The notes: generated by a model not told the origin, from the letters alone. A stretch of 64,000 nucleotides of DNA from Utricularia gibba (GCA_002189035.1 NEEC01000002.1:1612001-1676000), one strand, 5' to 3'; numbered from the stretch's first letter, positions 37,907-49,298 are shown. Made by a program: numbers and translations.

Positions 37907-40900
37907 ATGGCGATTGCGGCGGCGATCGTGATTGTTCCTCTGGGCTTTCTCTTTTTTCTATCTGGGCTCGTCGTCAATTTTGCCCAGGTTTTTTATGTTT
38001 TCCGGCATTTTTTCACTTTGTTGAACCATTATGTGGATTGCGGTGGGATGAGGTGATTTAAGCGTTTCCTTTGATTGTCGTCAGGAAAATTATACCATTC
38101 TGTAACCCGCTCCTCTAATTTCATTTTTTGCATTTTCTGAATCTGGGACAATGCTTAATTGTCATAGTTTACCCTTAACATCTTATTGAAGTCCAAATTA
38201 TTGTGCCAAAAACTAAATTAAGGTAAATTGTGCTGATGACTGAAAAAGCCTGTTTATTGAAGGTGCTTGCTTAATGATGATAAGTAAAGAGCTTGTTTTT
38301 ATCAATCAATGTGTTAATAAGTATCGATATTTTCAAATGTCAGGCACTACTTTATCTGCTGATAAGGCCGTGGTCAAGAAACATTTTCAGGATGATCAAC
38401 AGGATTATAGTAGAGTTTTTGTGGCTGGAGCTTGTTTGGCTCGTTTATTGGTGGGCTGGTGTGAAGGTGATTCATATGGAAATTGTTGCACGCCGAATAA
38501 TTTTCACAATCAATGACTTGTTATGCGTTTAGATTGTGTGCCATTAAAAATTTGAGACCTTTGGGGACTTTTAATACTAGATGGGTTGTAGTTTTGGAAT
38601 CGTTCTTCTCTCGAGCTGGAAGTTACCTGTTGCCGGTAGGTAGGTAAAGTGATTTAGAATCTTCAAACGAAGAACATGATTTAGAATAATGTTTCCCACT
38701 TTCCATATGCATTTACAAGTAGCATGAGAGTCTACGTGAATTTATCTGAAGTAAATAGGAGTCATGCTTCCATCTTTTTAATATGAGTTTAAGAATCATG
38801 CTGCCATTTTAAAAGTATTGTATTGTACTTATGGCTGCAGATAGAACTGGATACTGATCCTGAAACCCTCAAATTGATGGGTATGGCTTGCTCCTAATGA
38901 TTCATTTCATTTCCTCATTTTCTGAACCGTCACATTTCTCATGGTGGACCTCCCAGGTAAGGAACATGCGCTTGTGATTTGTAACCACCGAAGTGATATT
39001 GATTGGCTTGTTGGATGGGTTCTGGCGCAGGTTGAGTTCTCCATTGTTGTTACAGCACTTTATATGGATAATAAATATTTAGCTGTTGCTCTGGGTCATC
39101 TATTTTTTTGGAAAAAGAGTTTTTTAACTCAACTTGAGGTTTTATTGTACTGTGATCTTTCAAAACATTTTCTTCAAATAAGCCTGTATTAGGATATTCG
39201 TTCTTACTGAGGCATATGTTGATGATCTCTTGAATTTCTAATGCCAGCGGTCAGGCTGCCTTGGTAGCACATTAGCAATAATGAAGAAGTCGTCAAGGGT
39301 CCTTCCTGTAAGTGGTATCACTCTTCTGGTTTTATAATTGTTTGAAATATTTTTTCTTGTCATGCTTTAAAGAACACAGAGTTCGACTTGGCTGCCTTCG
39401 CGTCTATGTGAATTAAATTTGTCCACAAACATGAAAAGAAATAGAAACTCTGAAGCGATTGCAATATTTCTAAAAATCTATTTCTCTTTCTTTACTGCAA
39501 GTTGTTGGAAAAGGGTGCTGGATATTTTCAGAATATATCCTTTCATGTTTGTCTTTACTAAATTTGAGTAAGAGACTTCTTTATTCTCCTTACCATGCTA
39601 AGAAATGTTACACTTGGCACAAAGTAAAATGCAGCTTGCATGGCAATATTTTATCTTTTTTTTTTTTGAAGGTGATAGGATGGTCTATGTGGTTCTCTGA
39701 ATATGTTTTTCTTGAAAGAAACTGGGCCAAAGATGAAAGCACATTAAAGGTATGGAGGAATACTATCTAGTAATGAATTTTTTATCCTGTCCTCGGGTTT
39801 TAGAGTTAACAGGTCATTTCCTGTTTTTTTTTTTTTTTGAGGTGTTACAAGTAAACTAATTGTCTCTTGAATAAAAAACTTGTGGCAGGCAGGTTATCGG
39901 CAGCTGAATGATTTTCCAAGACCATTTTGGCTCGCTCTTTTTGTTGAGGGTACTCGCTTTACACAGGCCAAACTTTTAGCAGCTCAGGAGTATGCATCCT
40001 CAGCAGGCTTACCCATCCCCAGAAATGTTTTAATTCCCCGTACCAAGGTTTGGTGATATTTCTAGTTTCTTCTGCATCAGCTCTAGAATGCATTGTTTCA
40101 AAAGATCATGCGGTTCAGTTTGTTCTTGGTATTGTTTCAAAAGATCATGCGAATTCCAGGGATTTGTTACTGCCGTGAATCACATGCGTTCATTTGTTCC
40201 TGTCATCTATGATATAACTGTTGCCATTGGGAAATCTTCTCCACCACCAACAATGCTCCGACTCTTTCAAGGGCAGTCTTCTGTGGTAAGACCATTTATG
40301 TTTCAAAAGAAACTGATTAATGTGGTGGGATTGTTCAAGAACATAACAATAATGTGCCTCTTGAAATTTGTGGGTACCTTACATTTTTATAAACCATGTT
40401 TCTTTTGTTCTTGGTTCCACTATGGCTGCAATGTTGCATTTCTCAATGGGGCGGACTCGCCCTCTCAAGAATTGGTATATCAAACTTATTGCAACGGCAA
40501 AGGCATCCATGCATATTGTTTTATGTAGTCCCTCAGTTGCCTGATCATAATATTTCTTTTGAGAGCTTGCATTGGAATTTTGGTGTCAGATTCTTGTAAT
40601 TTTCCATTTCAGGTACATGTGCATATCAAGCGATGTCTAATGAAGGACTTACCGGATGATGATGAGGCAATCGCTCAATGGTGCAAGGATGCCTTCATCG
40701 CCAAGGTTCAAACTCTTTGATGATTTTATATCCGTAGAGCAGCCATCTTAAACCAAATGAATTTGGATTCCTTTCCCTATCTTAAAAAACTGTTCTTGCT
40801 GTGGCTTCTGCCACCAGGATAAACTATTGGACAAGCATAATGCTGAGAATTCATTCGGAGGACAACTTCAAGATACAGGCCGCCCCATGAAGCCCCTTCT

Positions 40901-41197
40901 GGTGCCATTCTTACTTCTTTGACTGGATGGATCTCTTCTTTCATTACCTTCCCACCTTGTCTAACTCAGGATCACGTTGTGCAACAACAGGTAGTCTGTT
41001 GTTGGTCGCTTTTACTCATCCTGGGAGCGTGGAAACTGGTTCACCATTTCACTGTTTTCTCATCATGGAAAGCCGCAACCATTTCCGCCATTGCTCTCGC
41101 AGTGGTTACGATTCTGATGCAAATCCTGATTCAGTTCTCCCAGTCGGAGCGATCCACCTCGGAGAAGAAAGCCCGTCTGAGTTCCAAAAATGGCTAG
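37907..41197 (+). CDS. LPAT2: 1-acyl-sn-glycerol-3-phosphate acyltransferase 2 (LPAT2)
   Basis: Acylates lysophosphatidic acid to phosphatidic acid in the ER membrane, a core step of glycerolipid synthesis. Eleven coding exons are readable. Exon 1 (37907-37987) encodes the hydrophobic start [20 protein letters not shown]. Later exons encode [18 protein letters not shown], the HX4D catalytic motif in [13 protein letters not shown] (about 38970-39005), [40 protein letters not shown], the EGTR motif in [53 protein letters not shown] and a C-terminal pair of hydrophobic segments followed by [11 protein letters not shown] and the stop at 41197. Exon phases agree throughout. The protein is about the usual length for plant LPAT2. 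The intron before the GFVTAV exon contains a short tandem duplication. From memory the counterpart is At3g57650. Confidence 0.95.
40092..40151 (+). repeat. 21-base direct repeat in an LPAT2 intron
   Basis: ATTGTTTCAAAAGATCATGCG occurs at 40092-40112 and again at 40131-40151, a 39-base unit repeated. Each copy is followed closely by an AG: the first at 40117-40118, the second being the acceptor used before GGATTTGTTACTG at 40160. Confidence 0.85.
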
Positions 41198-41642
41198 AAG
41201 GAAGCAGCCAGTGGATGCTGCTATATCCAAAGAAAGACCAGTACGTGTACGTGTATGTCTAGCTAATGCACCGGCTCGACCGGGTCTAATCGTTCTTACC
41301 GGGTCGGTCGCGTTCCAGAAGCAAGGACGCTTTCGTTATTTATATTTGTGCATTATAAAAAACTATGTATTGGGACCTCGAATTTTTCATTTTTTTGTTG
41401 GTGTATTTCCCAATTTAACCTCGTAAGTCATTGGTCTCCGGACATCCGAGAAGGAAAATAATAATATAATTATTATTGAATGGTTTCCAAAAATATTTAC
41501 AATTTGGGCGGTTGTTGAAAGACGGGGCTGATTCATAATTTTATGAAATGCAGGGACTGGAGCAAAAATAAATTTTAAGCCATGAGCGGCGTGCCCTAGT
41601 TTCAGACTTTCAGTTGAGAGGGTGGGTGCTTTGGGCGAGAAG
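41198..41642. other. Intergenic region between LPAT2 and SmD3
   Basis: Contains the LPAT2 3' untranslated region and the short SmD3 promoter and leader. It includes an AT-rich stretch (41455-41580). No other feature was seen. Confidence 0.5.
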
Positions 41643-42948
41643 ATGAGTCGGAGTCTTGGAATTCCGGTGAAGCTCCTTCACGAGGCGTCGGGGCATATCG
41701 TAACGGTGGAGTTAAAGAGTGGCGAGCTTTATCGAGGAAGCATGGTTGAGTGCGAGGATAACTGGAATTGCCAACTCGAAAACATCACCTACACCGCTAA
41801 GGTACTTTCGGTTTTTCGATAGCCTTTTTTTTCCTGAAAATGTGATAGAGTTTCCTAAATGTCGCCTTTTTTTTATTTGGGTGATGTAGATTTTGTCGAG
41901 TTCTATTTCGAGTTTTTTTTTTGCTGCCGTCTTTATTTCTGGATAGGCAGTTCAAAGCCAACTCTTTTTAGGAGATGTAGATTTTACTGCAGGAAGTTTG
42001 GGAGTTGGTGGTGTGCGTTTCCTTTGATATATTTCTGTTTGCTTCATGTTTTGGAAGGGAACAATTCTATGAAGAAAATGCTGGCCGAGACTCCTAGTTT
42101 AAATATCGTGTTTAATAAAGGTCCCCAACTGAGATTTGTGTAGCTGGTCGAAACCTTTTTGCTCATTGACTATGATGACACGGTACTAGTTCATCGAGAT
42201 CCTTTCCTCGCTCATTGAACATGAGCTGCTGTTGAGATTGAAGTTTAAGCACATGATAATTATTTAAATGTAGGTCTACAGATGTCATATTTTTTATGTT
42301 GGTCTGCAAGTTGTTTAGGGCTGTGTATGGATCAAACCATTTGTGTTGGGTTTTCCGGTGAGCTGTACTTTAAGTCGGTTAACATGCGCTTCAGGAATCA
42401 ATTGATTGTATCCGCACTCTCGTATTTTTTATGTGTATTTAAACGTGCTACTACATTACAGGATGGAAAGGTCTCACAGCTGGAGCATGTTTTCATCAGA
42501 GGAAGCAAAGTGAGGTGCATGCTTGCTTCCATACTTCATTCCTTCTTTTTTATCGGTTTTCACAGGTTTTATTAATACTGATCCTTCAGATTTATGGTAA
42601 TACCTGACATGCTCAAGAATGCTCCAATGTTTAAACGACTGGAAGCTAGAATTAAGGTAGTCATTTTTCTGCAACACTTCATGATCAAAGTTGCTCTGGC
42701 TTTCTCCTCATTGACCTCATTATGATCCATAACTCGCAGGGTAAAAGCTCCACTGTTGGAGTTGGACGTGGCCGTGCTGCTGCCATGCGAGCCAGGGTAT
42801 GTTCACTCACACTCATGACTCATATGCACCTTCACTTGGTTTACAGAATTCATTTTCTCATATCTAAGACTGCATTTTTCGACAGGCTCAGGCTGCTGGC
42901 CGTGGTGCACCGCCTGGCCGCGGCGCTGTTCCACCCGTGAGGAGATGA
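41643..42948 (+). CDS. SMD3: Small nuclear ribonucleoprotein SmD3
   Basis: Core spliceosomal Sm protein, part of the seven-membered ring on U1, U2, U4 and U5 snRNAs in the nucleus. Five exons were read: 41643-41801 ([20 protein letters not shown], then Sm1 motif with [20 protein letters not shown]), 42462-42514 ([17 protein letters not shown]), 42590-42655 ([20 protein letters not shown], Sm2), 42740-42796 ([19 protein letters not shown]) and 42886-42948 ([20 protein letters not shown]). All phases agree, including the split arginine codon at exon 2/3. The C-terminal RG-rich tail is the site of symmetric arginine methylation in this family. Length about 131 residues, normal. The start is the ATG at 41643; the frame is open slightly upstream without an ATG. 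Confidence 0.95.
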
Positions 42949-43401
42949 CCCTACTTTTTAACTGCAGGAATCTAATGTACTTGTGTTTTCACTGTATCAC
43001 CGTTTGACTTAGCCCTTTTACGCCTCTTAGATTCCCATCTGCTTGTTATTTCCTAAACGCTGAAGCTCTCTGCTATTTTGTGTCATATGTTTTTTTTCTT
43101 ATGTTTTTTCGCGGGAAAATTATTTTTAATGAGCTTTATTATTTAAAAATAATAAAATAAAATCATTAAACGTACTACGTTGTGCTTTTTGCGTGTGGAT
43201 TGGGCCTTCTGGAAATTATTTGGCCCAAATCGTTTGTTTGAAATTGAGCTTTCTGGTCAACCGTTTGCGGCCCAGAGAATTCGTTCGTCGTCGTCTTCAA
43301 AACCCTGAACCTTATTAGCCGTGTGAAGTGTGCGGATCTTTCGCGTTTTTGGACACCTCTGGTGTGCGTTAAGGAAACCCTATTTTGTGTTGGCAGCCGC
43401 C
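42949..43401. other. Intergenic region between SmD3 and CBF5
   Basis: Holds the SmD3 3' untranslated region and the CBF5 promoter. A short leader beginning near 43270 contains a probable start region. Nothing else is visible. Confidence 0.5.
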
Positions 43402-45205
43402 ATGGCTGGAATCGAGCTTTCCCAACCTGAGAATGCGAAGAAGAAGAAAAGCAAGTCGAAGGAAGAAGATGATAACTCCACTGTTGATTTCATGATAAAG
43501 CCGCAGAGCTTCACTCCGTCTATCGATTCCTCACAATGGCCGATCTTGCTGAAGAACTACGAGAAGCTTAATATACGAACGGGGCACTACACGCCTCTTC
43601 CCTCTGGTTGCTCTCCACTCAAGCGGCCTTTGCTGGAGTATATCAAGTATGGGATTTTAAATCTCGATAAGCCAGCGAATCCTTCGTCTCACGAAGTTGT
43701 GGCGTGGATTAAGCGCATTTTTCGCGTCGAGAAAACCGGCCATTCAGGCACGCTCGATCCTAAGGTCACAGGTAACTTGATTGTTTGTATTGATCGCGCT
43801 ACGCGTTTGGTGAAGTCGCAGCAAGGTGCAGGGAAGGAGTATGTTTGCGTTGCCCGATTGCATTCGCGTGTTGATGAGGTTTCTAAAGTTGGTAGGGCGC
43901 TAGAAACTCTGACAGGCGCGCTTTTTCAGCGTCCGCCATTGATTTCTGCTGTCAAAAGACAGCTTAGGATTAGAACCATTTATGAAAGCAAGCTGCTTGA
44001 GTATGATACCGATAGGCATTTAGTTGTTTTCTGGATTTCCTGCGAGGCGGGTACATATGTGAGGACCCTCTGTGTCCATTTGGGCCTTTTACTAGGCGTT
44101 GGTGGCCATATGCAGGAGCTGAGGAGAGTGAGATCTGGGATTCTTGGGGAATGATAATATGGTCACGATGCACGACGTAATGGATGCACAGTGGATGTAC
44201 GACAATTCCAGAGACGAGAGCTATTTGAGACGGGTAGTCATGCCTTTGGAAGTTCTGCTAACTAGTTATAAGAGGCTGGTGGTGAAGGACTCAGCCGTTA
44301 ATGCCATCTGCTACGGTGCTAAGCTGATGATTCCAGGTTTATTGAGGTTTGAGAATGACATTGAGGTGGGAGAGGAAGTGGTTTTGATGACCACCAAGGG
44401 GGAAGCCATTGCATTGGGCATCGCTGAAATGACGACTGCAGTCATGGCCACTTGTGATCATGGAACGGTTGCAAAGATCAAGCGAGTGGTCATGGATAGG
44501 GATACCTATCCTCGGAAATGGGGATTGGGTCCGAGAGCATCTTTGAAGAAAAAGCTTATTGCAGAAGGAAAACTAGACAAACATGGCAAGCCAAATGAGA
44601 ATACCCCGGCTGAATGGCGTAGGAACGTTGTTTTACCAGCTGGAGGTGATGCTGTCGTCGCTAGTCTCGCTGCACTCCCGAATACTGTGAGTTCCGAGAA
44701 TGCTGAAGTTGATGGTGGAAAGGACAAGAAGAAACACGAGGAAAAGGAAGACGCTGGTGGACATGCAGGAGGGCACAAGCGCAAACATGATGCAGTTGAT
44801 GGCAGCCCCGTGGTGGAGGCAGATGCTGCTAAAAAGATGAAGCTGCAAGGATCTGAAGAAACAGATGGAAAGGAGAAGAAAAAGAAGAAGAAGAAAGACG
44901 GTGCAGAAGAGGCTGTAGCAGTTGAGGAGGAGAAATCAGAAAAGGAGAAAAGAAAGGAGAAAAAGAAGAAAGAGGGTGGGGAAGAAGCTGTAGCAGTAGA
45001 GGAGAAATCAGAAAAGAAGAAGAAGAAGAAGGAGAGCGTAGTCGAAGCTGTAGCAGCTGAGGACAAACCAGGAAAGGAGGAGAAAGGGAAGAAGGACAAA
45101 AAGAACAAAGATGAAGAACCAGTGACCAGAACTGATCAGGATGCACCTGCCAAGAGTGAGAAGAAGGAGAAGAAGAAGAAGAAGCACAAAGTCGAGCAAG
45201 AGTAG
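43402..45205 (+). CDS. CBF5: H/ACA ribonucleoprotein pseudouridine synthase CBF5 (dyskerin), with a frame break at about 44150
   Basis: Catalytic subunit of box H/ACA snoRNPs; pseudouridylates rRNA and supports telomerase RNA, in the nucleolus. The intronless coding sequence starts [16 protein letters not shown]. The dyskerin-like N-terminal region is followed by the TruB-type domain with [19 protein letters not shown] (catalytic aspartate in TLDPK, near 43760) and [12 protein letters not shown]; the PUA domain reads [19 protein letters not shown] and [11 protein letters not shown], and a long lysine- and glutamate-rich tail (from about 44870) ends [11 protein letters not shown]. The frame breaks between RVRSGILGE and [15 protein letters not shown]: as written GAA is followed at once by TGA. 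Compared with other plants the GGGGAA at 44146-44151 should be followed by two more As, so two bases seem lost, or one G gained. The downstream half is fully open, which favours sequence error. Confidence 0.93.
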
Positions 45206-46009
45206 TGAGTCCGGCATTTCATTTTATACATTCTGCTGCTGGATCTTTATCCATAACCATGACCATGACCATGAACATAGCCTAGTTTTGGTTTTGTGAT
45301 CCTGAGAATTTTATTCCTGGCGCCATATTTTCCCTCTCTTTACCCTCACACATGCGCATGAATAACTACTCCAAGAACAGGAAAGACCAATTACCCGCTC
45401 TCCTGATATTAGCCCGTATCAATAAAAGCTCGTTTTTACCATCAGTAATTTCCTGCTAAAACGTTCAGGGTAAAAGCAAACTGTGCATGATCGTTGCTGT
45501 GCGATAGTAACACTTTGCAGAAGACTGCTTAAACTACGATGCTATTTACCTGAAATCCTTGACACAAGCCAGCAAACGCAACAGCTGAAACGTCAACCAA
45601 AGCAAAAAGCAGGAAGATCACAGAAAGATACACGTTTTTTTTTTCTTTTTTTGTTCCAAAGCAACACAAATAACAACAATACAAAGATCAAGAGGATCGT
45701 CGTGATCAGGACCTGTGTGCTCATGAAATCTACACAAAAGGAGGCTTTTTCAATCACAACCATGTCACAAGTGCTCTTTCGCAGAGGGCAATGAAGCTTC
45801 AAAATAATCTCTATGAAATACCCAGTGCATTAACAAAGTTTAAGCCTTTGATTATAGGTTTCAACATGGAAGGCACATGCTTTTCTTTCAATTACATTAT
45901 TCACTCGGGCACCACATTCGAGTAGTTTAAATGGAACCTCGCTTCGAAAAGAAAGATTAGCAAAAACGAACGAAACTGACCACATCCGCATCCGCCGATG
46001 GCGCTTAAT
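45206..46009. other. Convergent 3' flanks of CBF5 and the ESSS gene
   Basis: Contains both 3' untranslated regions and a short CCATGA-type repeat (45250-45278). A 100-codon plus-strand frame at 45483 shows no family likeness. No gene or named repeat was recognised. Confidence 0.5.
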
Positions 46010-46353
46010 TCAGTCAGACTCGGTGGTTTGAGCCTCCTCCAGCTGAAGCCGCTCGAGGGCTTTCTGATGAGCCCAGGTCTCGATCGTTAGATCGGGCTTG
46101 GCATTGAGGCCAACTCCGAGAATCACAATCGCCAGGAAGCTAGTGATATAGCAGGGAAGCTCCCAGTCCTCCCACTTCCGAGATTCCCCGGAGGCGGCGG
46201 CGTTCTGTTGTAGGCGAATCCCTTGGGGCTCTCCTCGTGACCCGGCGTCGCCCAGCGGCTCGGACCGCCGTCACTTCCACGGGTACGAAGCGATGAGGTG
46301 ATCCGGGACCGGAGAGTGCTCGAAACGGAGGCGAAGGTGTTGAACGGCGGCAT
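46010..46353 (-). CDS. Complex I (NADH:ubiquinone oxidoreductase) ESSS-type subunit, with a 1-base frame break
   Basis: Small accessory subunit of the membrane arm of mitochondrial complex I, the plant homologue of mammalian ESSS/NDUFB11. Intronless. The start MPPFNTFASVSSTLRSRITS (ATG at 46351-46353) is followed by SRWATPGHEESPKGFAYNRT and PPPPG. The frame then breaks: the C run at 46186-46189 on the plus strand has four bases where five are needed. With one more base the second half reads ESRKWEDWELPCYITSFLA, a single membrane helix (ITSFLAIVILGVGL), then KPDLTIETWAHQKALERLQ and ends at the TGA at 46010-46012, giving about 114 residues, the family length. As written the frame runs only to 46123. 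From memory the counterparts are At2g42310 and At3g57785. A decayed copy lies head-to-head just upstream. Confidence 0.88.
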
Positions 46354-47030
46354 TCTTAGGCCGAGGAATGGAGCTTCTTCAGTCGAAGTGATTTGGGGAT
46401 TTGCAACTCGTGTTGGACGGATACGGCGTCGTCTACAATGAACTCTTAGAGGTGGGGGATTGGACTCCTTTACGGGCGGCCTATGTTAATGGCCCAAATA
46501 TTAAATGGGGCGAGTCTCTCAGAAAAAAACAATTTCGGGCCCAATCATTCAGAAACACAAGATGTGCCAACATTTCTGCTGAAGCTTCATTCGGTCTCGA
46601 AATGCCGCCGTTGCACCCGTTCGCCGGCGCTTCGACCACTCACCGGTCCAGGATCAGCCAACTGTTTCGAACCACGTGGAAGTGGCGACGCGCCAAGCCG
46701 ATGGCCGGCGCATGGCCACGAGGAACGACGCGACTCAAGGGATTTAGTCCTTCAACCGTAATTGGTCATGGCTTTGAGACCACATTCATGGTTGTTGTTG
46801 TCTAAATTTTTAAATTCTTTACCTGGCAGAGTAGGAACACTCATTCTGCTCTGATGGCGATGAGCATATAATAGTTTTTTGTTGAGATGAAAACTGAATC
46901 AAGTTAAAGCTTTCTTATCCTCGACTGCGTGGATATAATTACTTTTTGAGAAGGAAAGGGTCTAGAGTTGCAGTGTTGAACCGCACGTGGGCTATCATTT
47001 TGCAAAAGTTCCCTCCTGCTGCAGTGGACT
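46354..47030. promoter_or_regulatory. Promoter side of the ESSS gene, containing the inverted fragment and the leader of the second PPR gene
   Basis: About 215 bases separate the ESSS start from the start of similarity in the inverted fragment. The right-hand part (46800-47030) is the presumed promoter and leader of the PPR gene. No TATA box of good quality was picked out. Confidence 0.4.
46572..46770 (+). pseudogene. Decayed, truncated inverted copy of the ESSS-subunit gene
   Basis: On the plus strand the stretch CTGAAGCTTCATTCGG...AAATGCCGCCGTTG repeats the leader and start of the ESSS gene on the minus strand. It would start at ATG 46602 with MPPLHPFAG and HRSRISQLFRT, clearly related to the ESSS N-terminus. 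At about 46670 the frame shifts by one (an extra A in ACCACGTGG where the working gene has ACCCGTGG), and the related residues RGSGDAPSRWPAHGHEE follow in the next frame. Likeness fades after AAGGGATTTAG at about 46745, so the membrane helix and C-terminus are absent. It is a 5' fragment, not a working gene. Confidence 0.7.
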
Positions 47031-49298
47031 ATGATGAAAATATTGCACTCCAAGTCGACATGTTCTTACCATGCTGGCAGTTGTATTGCTCGGGATACTT
47101 CAAAATGTAGTCTCTCAGTTAATCTTAAACTAAGATCCTTATGCAGGCAAAAACTTTTCAGAGATGCCCTTCAGGTTTTTGATGTTCTAGAAGAGAATGC
47201 GGACAGTGGAATAGGTTCACGGACCTATATTCATCTATTATCTGTTTCTTCATCTATGAAATCAGTAGACTATGGAAGGCGAACTCATTTGCATATGTTA
47301 AACTCTGGCGTGCTCCCAAACATGATCCTTGAAAATCATATTGTAAATATGTATGGAAAATGTGGGTCTATGGATGATGCCAAGAAAGTGTTTGACAGCA
47401 TGAGCGAAAGAAATGTAGTGAGTTGGACTTCACTCTGCGCTGGTTACGCACAGAATGGTCTGAGTATAGAAGCTATAAATTGCTATAAGGAAATGTTGCG
47501 GTCTGAATTTATGCCTGATCACTTTACCTTTGGAAGTGTGATTAAAGCTTGCTCGGGTTTGGATGAGGCTGTGTTAGGGAAGCAGTTTCATGCCCATGTG
47601 ATTAAATCTGAATTTGGTTCCCATCTTATAGTTGAAAATGCTCTAGTATCAATGTACACCAGATACAGTATGATTAGTGAGGCCTGCAAAGTTTTCTGCC
47701 AAATCAAGTCGAAGGATTTGATATCCTGGAGTTCAATGATTGCAGGTTTTTCGAAACTAGGTTATCAGTTTGAGGCTCTATCTTGTTTCAGAGATATGGT
47801 TTATCTTGGTATCTACCAACCAAACGAGTTCATTTTTGGTAGTCTTTTCAGTGCTTGTGGAACTCTCGTCCAGCCAGAGTACGGAAGACAGATACATGGA
47901 ATGAGTATCAAATATGGTCTTCAAGGAAATGCTTTTGCAGGTTGTTCCCTGGCTGATATGTATGCAAAATGTAGTTTTTTATACTCCGCAAAGGCAGTAT
48001 TCAACCTGATTGAAGACCCTGATTTAGTATCATGGAATGCACTGATAGCTGGATTTTCCTATGGTGGTAATGCAATTGAAGCGCTTTCAATCTTTTCCCA
48101 GATGAGGGTTCTTGGTATGGAACCTGATGATATCACTGTACGGTCTTTGCTTTTTGGCGTTACTCTCTCACAAGGAAAGCAGTTGCACTCCTATGTGATA
48201 AAGACTGCACTCAGTCTTGACCTACCAGTATGCAATACATTACTCACAATGTACGCAAATTGCTCAGATAGCATGAATGCTTGTAGGATATTTGAAGAGA
48301 TTCAGAGCAATGCAGATATAGTTTCTTGGAATGCGATAATTACTATGCTCTTGAATGAGAACCAACTTTCAGAAGTTGTTGCACTATTTAAAACATTGTT
48401 GATCTCTCGCTTGAGACCTGATCACATTACTTTGTCTTGCCTACTGGGTGCTTGTGGAAGATTTAACTCTTTGGAGATGGGTGATCACGCTTATTCTTTT
48501 ATTAAAAAAATTGGGATTGAAAGTGATATTTTGGTCATGAATGGATTGATTGACATGTATGTGAAATGTGGGTATCTGGAAGGAGCTAGAAAGCTCTTTC
48601 ACAGTGCTCAATTTCTTGATGTAGTCTCTTGGAGCAGTATGATCCTGGGATATTCCCAGTTTGGTTTTGGAGAAGAGACGCTGAGTTTCTTTACAAGGAT
48701 GAAGAAACAAGGACTAAAACCAAACCAAGTAACTCTTGTTGCCGTTTTGAATGCTTGTAGTCATGTTGGTCTTGTAGACGAAGGGATGCAGTTGTTCAAC
48801 TCTATGCAACAGGAGTATGACATTATGCCTACACGAGAACATTTTTCCTGCATCATCGACTTGCTTTCTCGAGCCGGCCTCATACATGAAGCTGAAGCTT
48901 TTATTGACAAAATGAAACTAGAACCAGATATCGTGATGTGGAAAACTCTCCTATCTGCCTGTAAAATTCGAGGGAACGTAGAAGTTGGAAAACGGGCTGC
49001 AGAGAAGATCTTGCAGATCGACCCTTCCAACTCCGCTGCTCATGTGCTGCTTTCCAGCCTCTATGCTTCTTCCGGGGGTTGGAAAGATGTGGCAAGAGTA
49101 AGAAGTTCGATGAGGGAAAGGGGTGTAAGAAAAGTTCCAGGTCAGAGCTGGATTCAAATCAAGGACAGCATCCATGTTTTCTCAACTGAAGATGGATTGC
49201 ATTCAGAAAGGATCAGCATATTTCCTTTGCTCGAACAACTATCGTTGCATATTCTTGATGCTGATGCCGCGCTATTCGTAGACTACTACTATCTCTAG
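47031..49298 (+). CDS. PLS-class pentatricopeptide repeat protein (E type), probably mitochondrial
   Basis: One exon encoding 755 residues from MMKILHSKSTCSYHAGS. PPR units run almost end to end, for example NVVSWTSLCAGYAQNGLSIE, DLISWSSMIAGFSKLGYQFE, DLVSWNALIAGFSYGG, ADIVSWNAIITMLLNE and DVVSWSSMILGYSQFGFGE. The last part (ALNACSHVGLVDEG-type repeat, then GNVEVGKRAAEKILQIDPSN and GQSWIQIKDSIHVFSTEDG) is an E domain without DYW. The tail beyond it is short. From memory it most resembles At3g53360, a mitochondrial PPR protein, but the targeting peptide here is not clear-cut. Function would be sequence-specific RNA editing or processing; the target is unknown. It is unrelated in detail to the other PPR gene in this window, so they are not a recent tandem pair. 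Confidence 0.9.
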   Translation: MMKILHSKSTCSYHAGSCIARDTSKCSLSVNLKLRSLCRQKLFRDALQVFDVLEENADSGIGSRTYIHLLSVSSSMKSVDYGRRTHLHMLNSGVLPNMILENHIVNMYGKCGSMDDAKKVFDSMSERNVVSWTSLCAGYAQNGLSIEAINCYKEMLRSEFMPDHFTFGSVIKACSGLDEAVLGKQFHAHVIKSEFGSHLIVENALVSMYTRYSMISEACKVFCQIKSKDLISWSSMIAGFSKLGYQFEALSCFRDMVYLGIYQPNEFIFGSLFSACGTLVQPEYGRQIHGMSIKYGLQGNAFAGCSLADMYAKCSFLYSAKAVFNLIEDPDLVSWNALIAGFSYGGNAIEALSIFSQMRVLGMEPDDITVRSLLFGVTLSQGKQLHSYVIKTALSLDLPVCNTLLTMYANCSDSMNACRIFEEIQSNADIVSWNAIITMLLNENQLSEVVALFKTLLISRLRPDHITLSCLLGACGRFNSLEMGDHAYSFIKKIGIESDILVMNGLIDMYVKCGYLEGARKLFHSAQFLDVVSWSSMILGYSQFGFGEETLSFFTRMKKQGLKPNQVTLVAVLNACSHVGLVDEGMQLFNSMQQEYDIMPTREHFSCIIDLLSRAGLIHEAEAFIDKMKLEPDIVMWKTLLSACKIRGNVEVGKRAAEKILQIDPSNSAAHVLLSSLYASSGGWKDVARVRSSMRERGVRKVPGQSWIQIKDSIHVFSTEDGLHSERISIFPLLEQLSLHILDADAALFVDYYYL

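Noticed and set aside
44506-45108. 200-codon minus-strand frame opposite CBF5
   Set aside because: Its serine- and phenylalanine-rich sequence is simply the complement of the lysine- and glutamate-rich tail of CBF5.
30203-49298. The two PPR genes as a tandem duplicate pair
   Set aside because: They differ throughout, lie 15 kb apart and resemble different plant PPR proteins.
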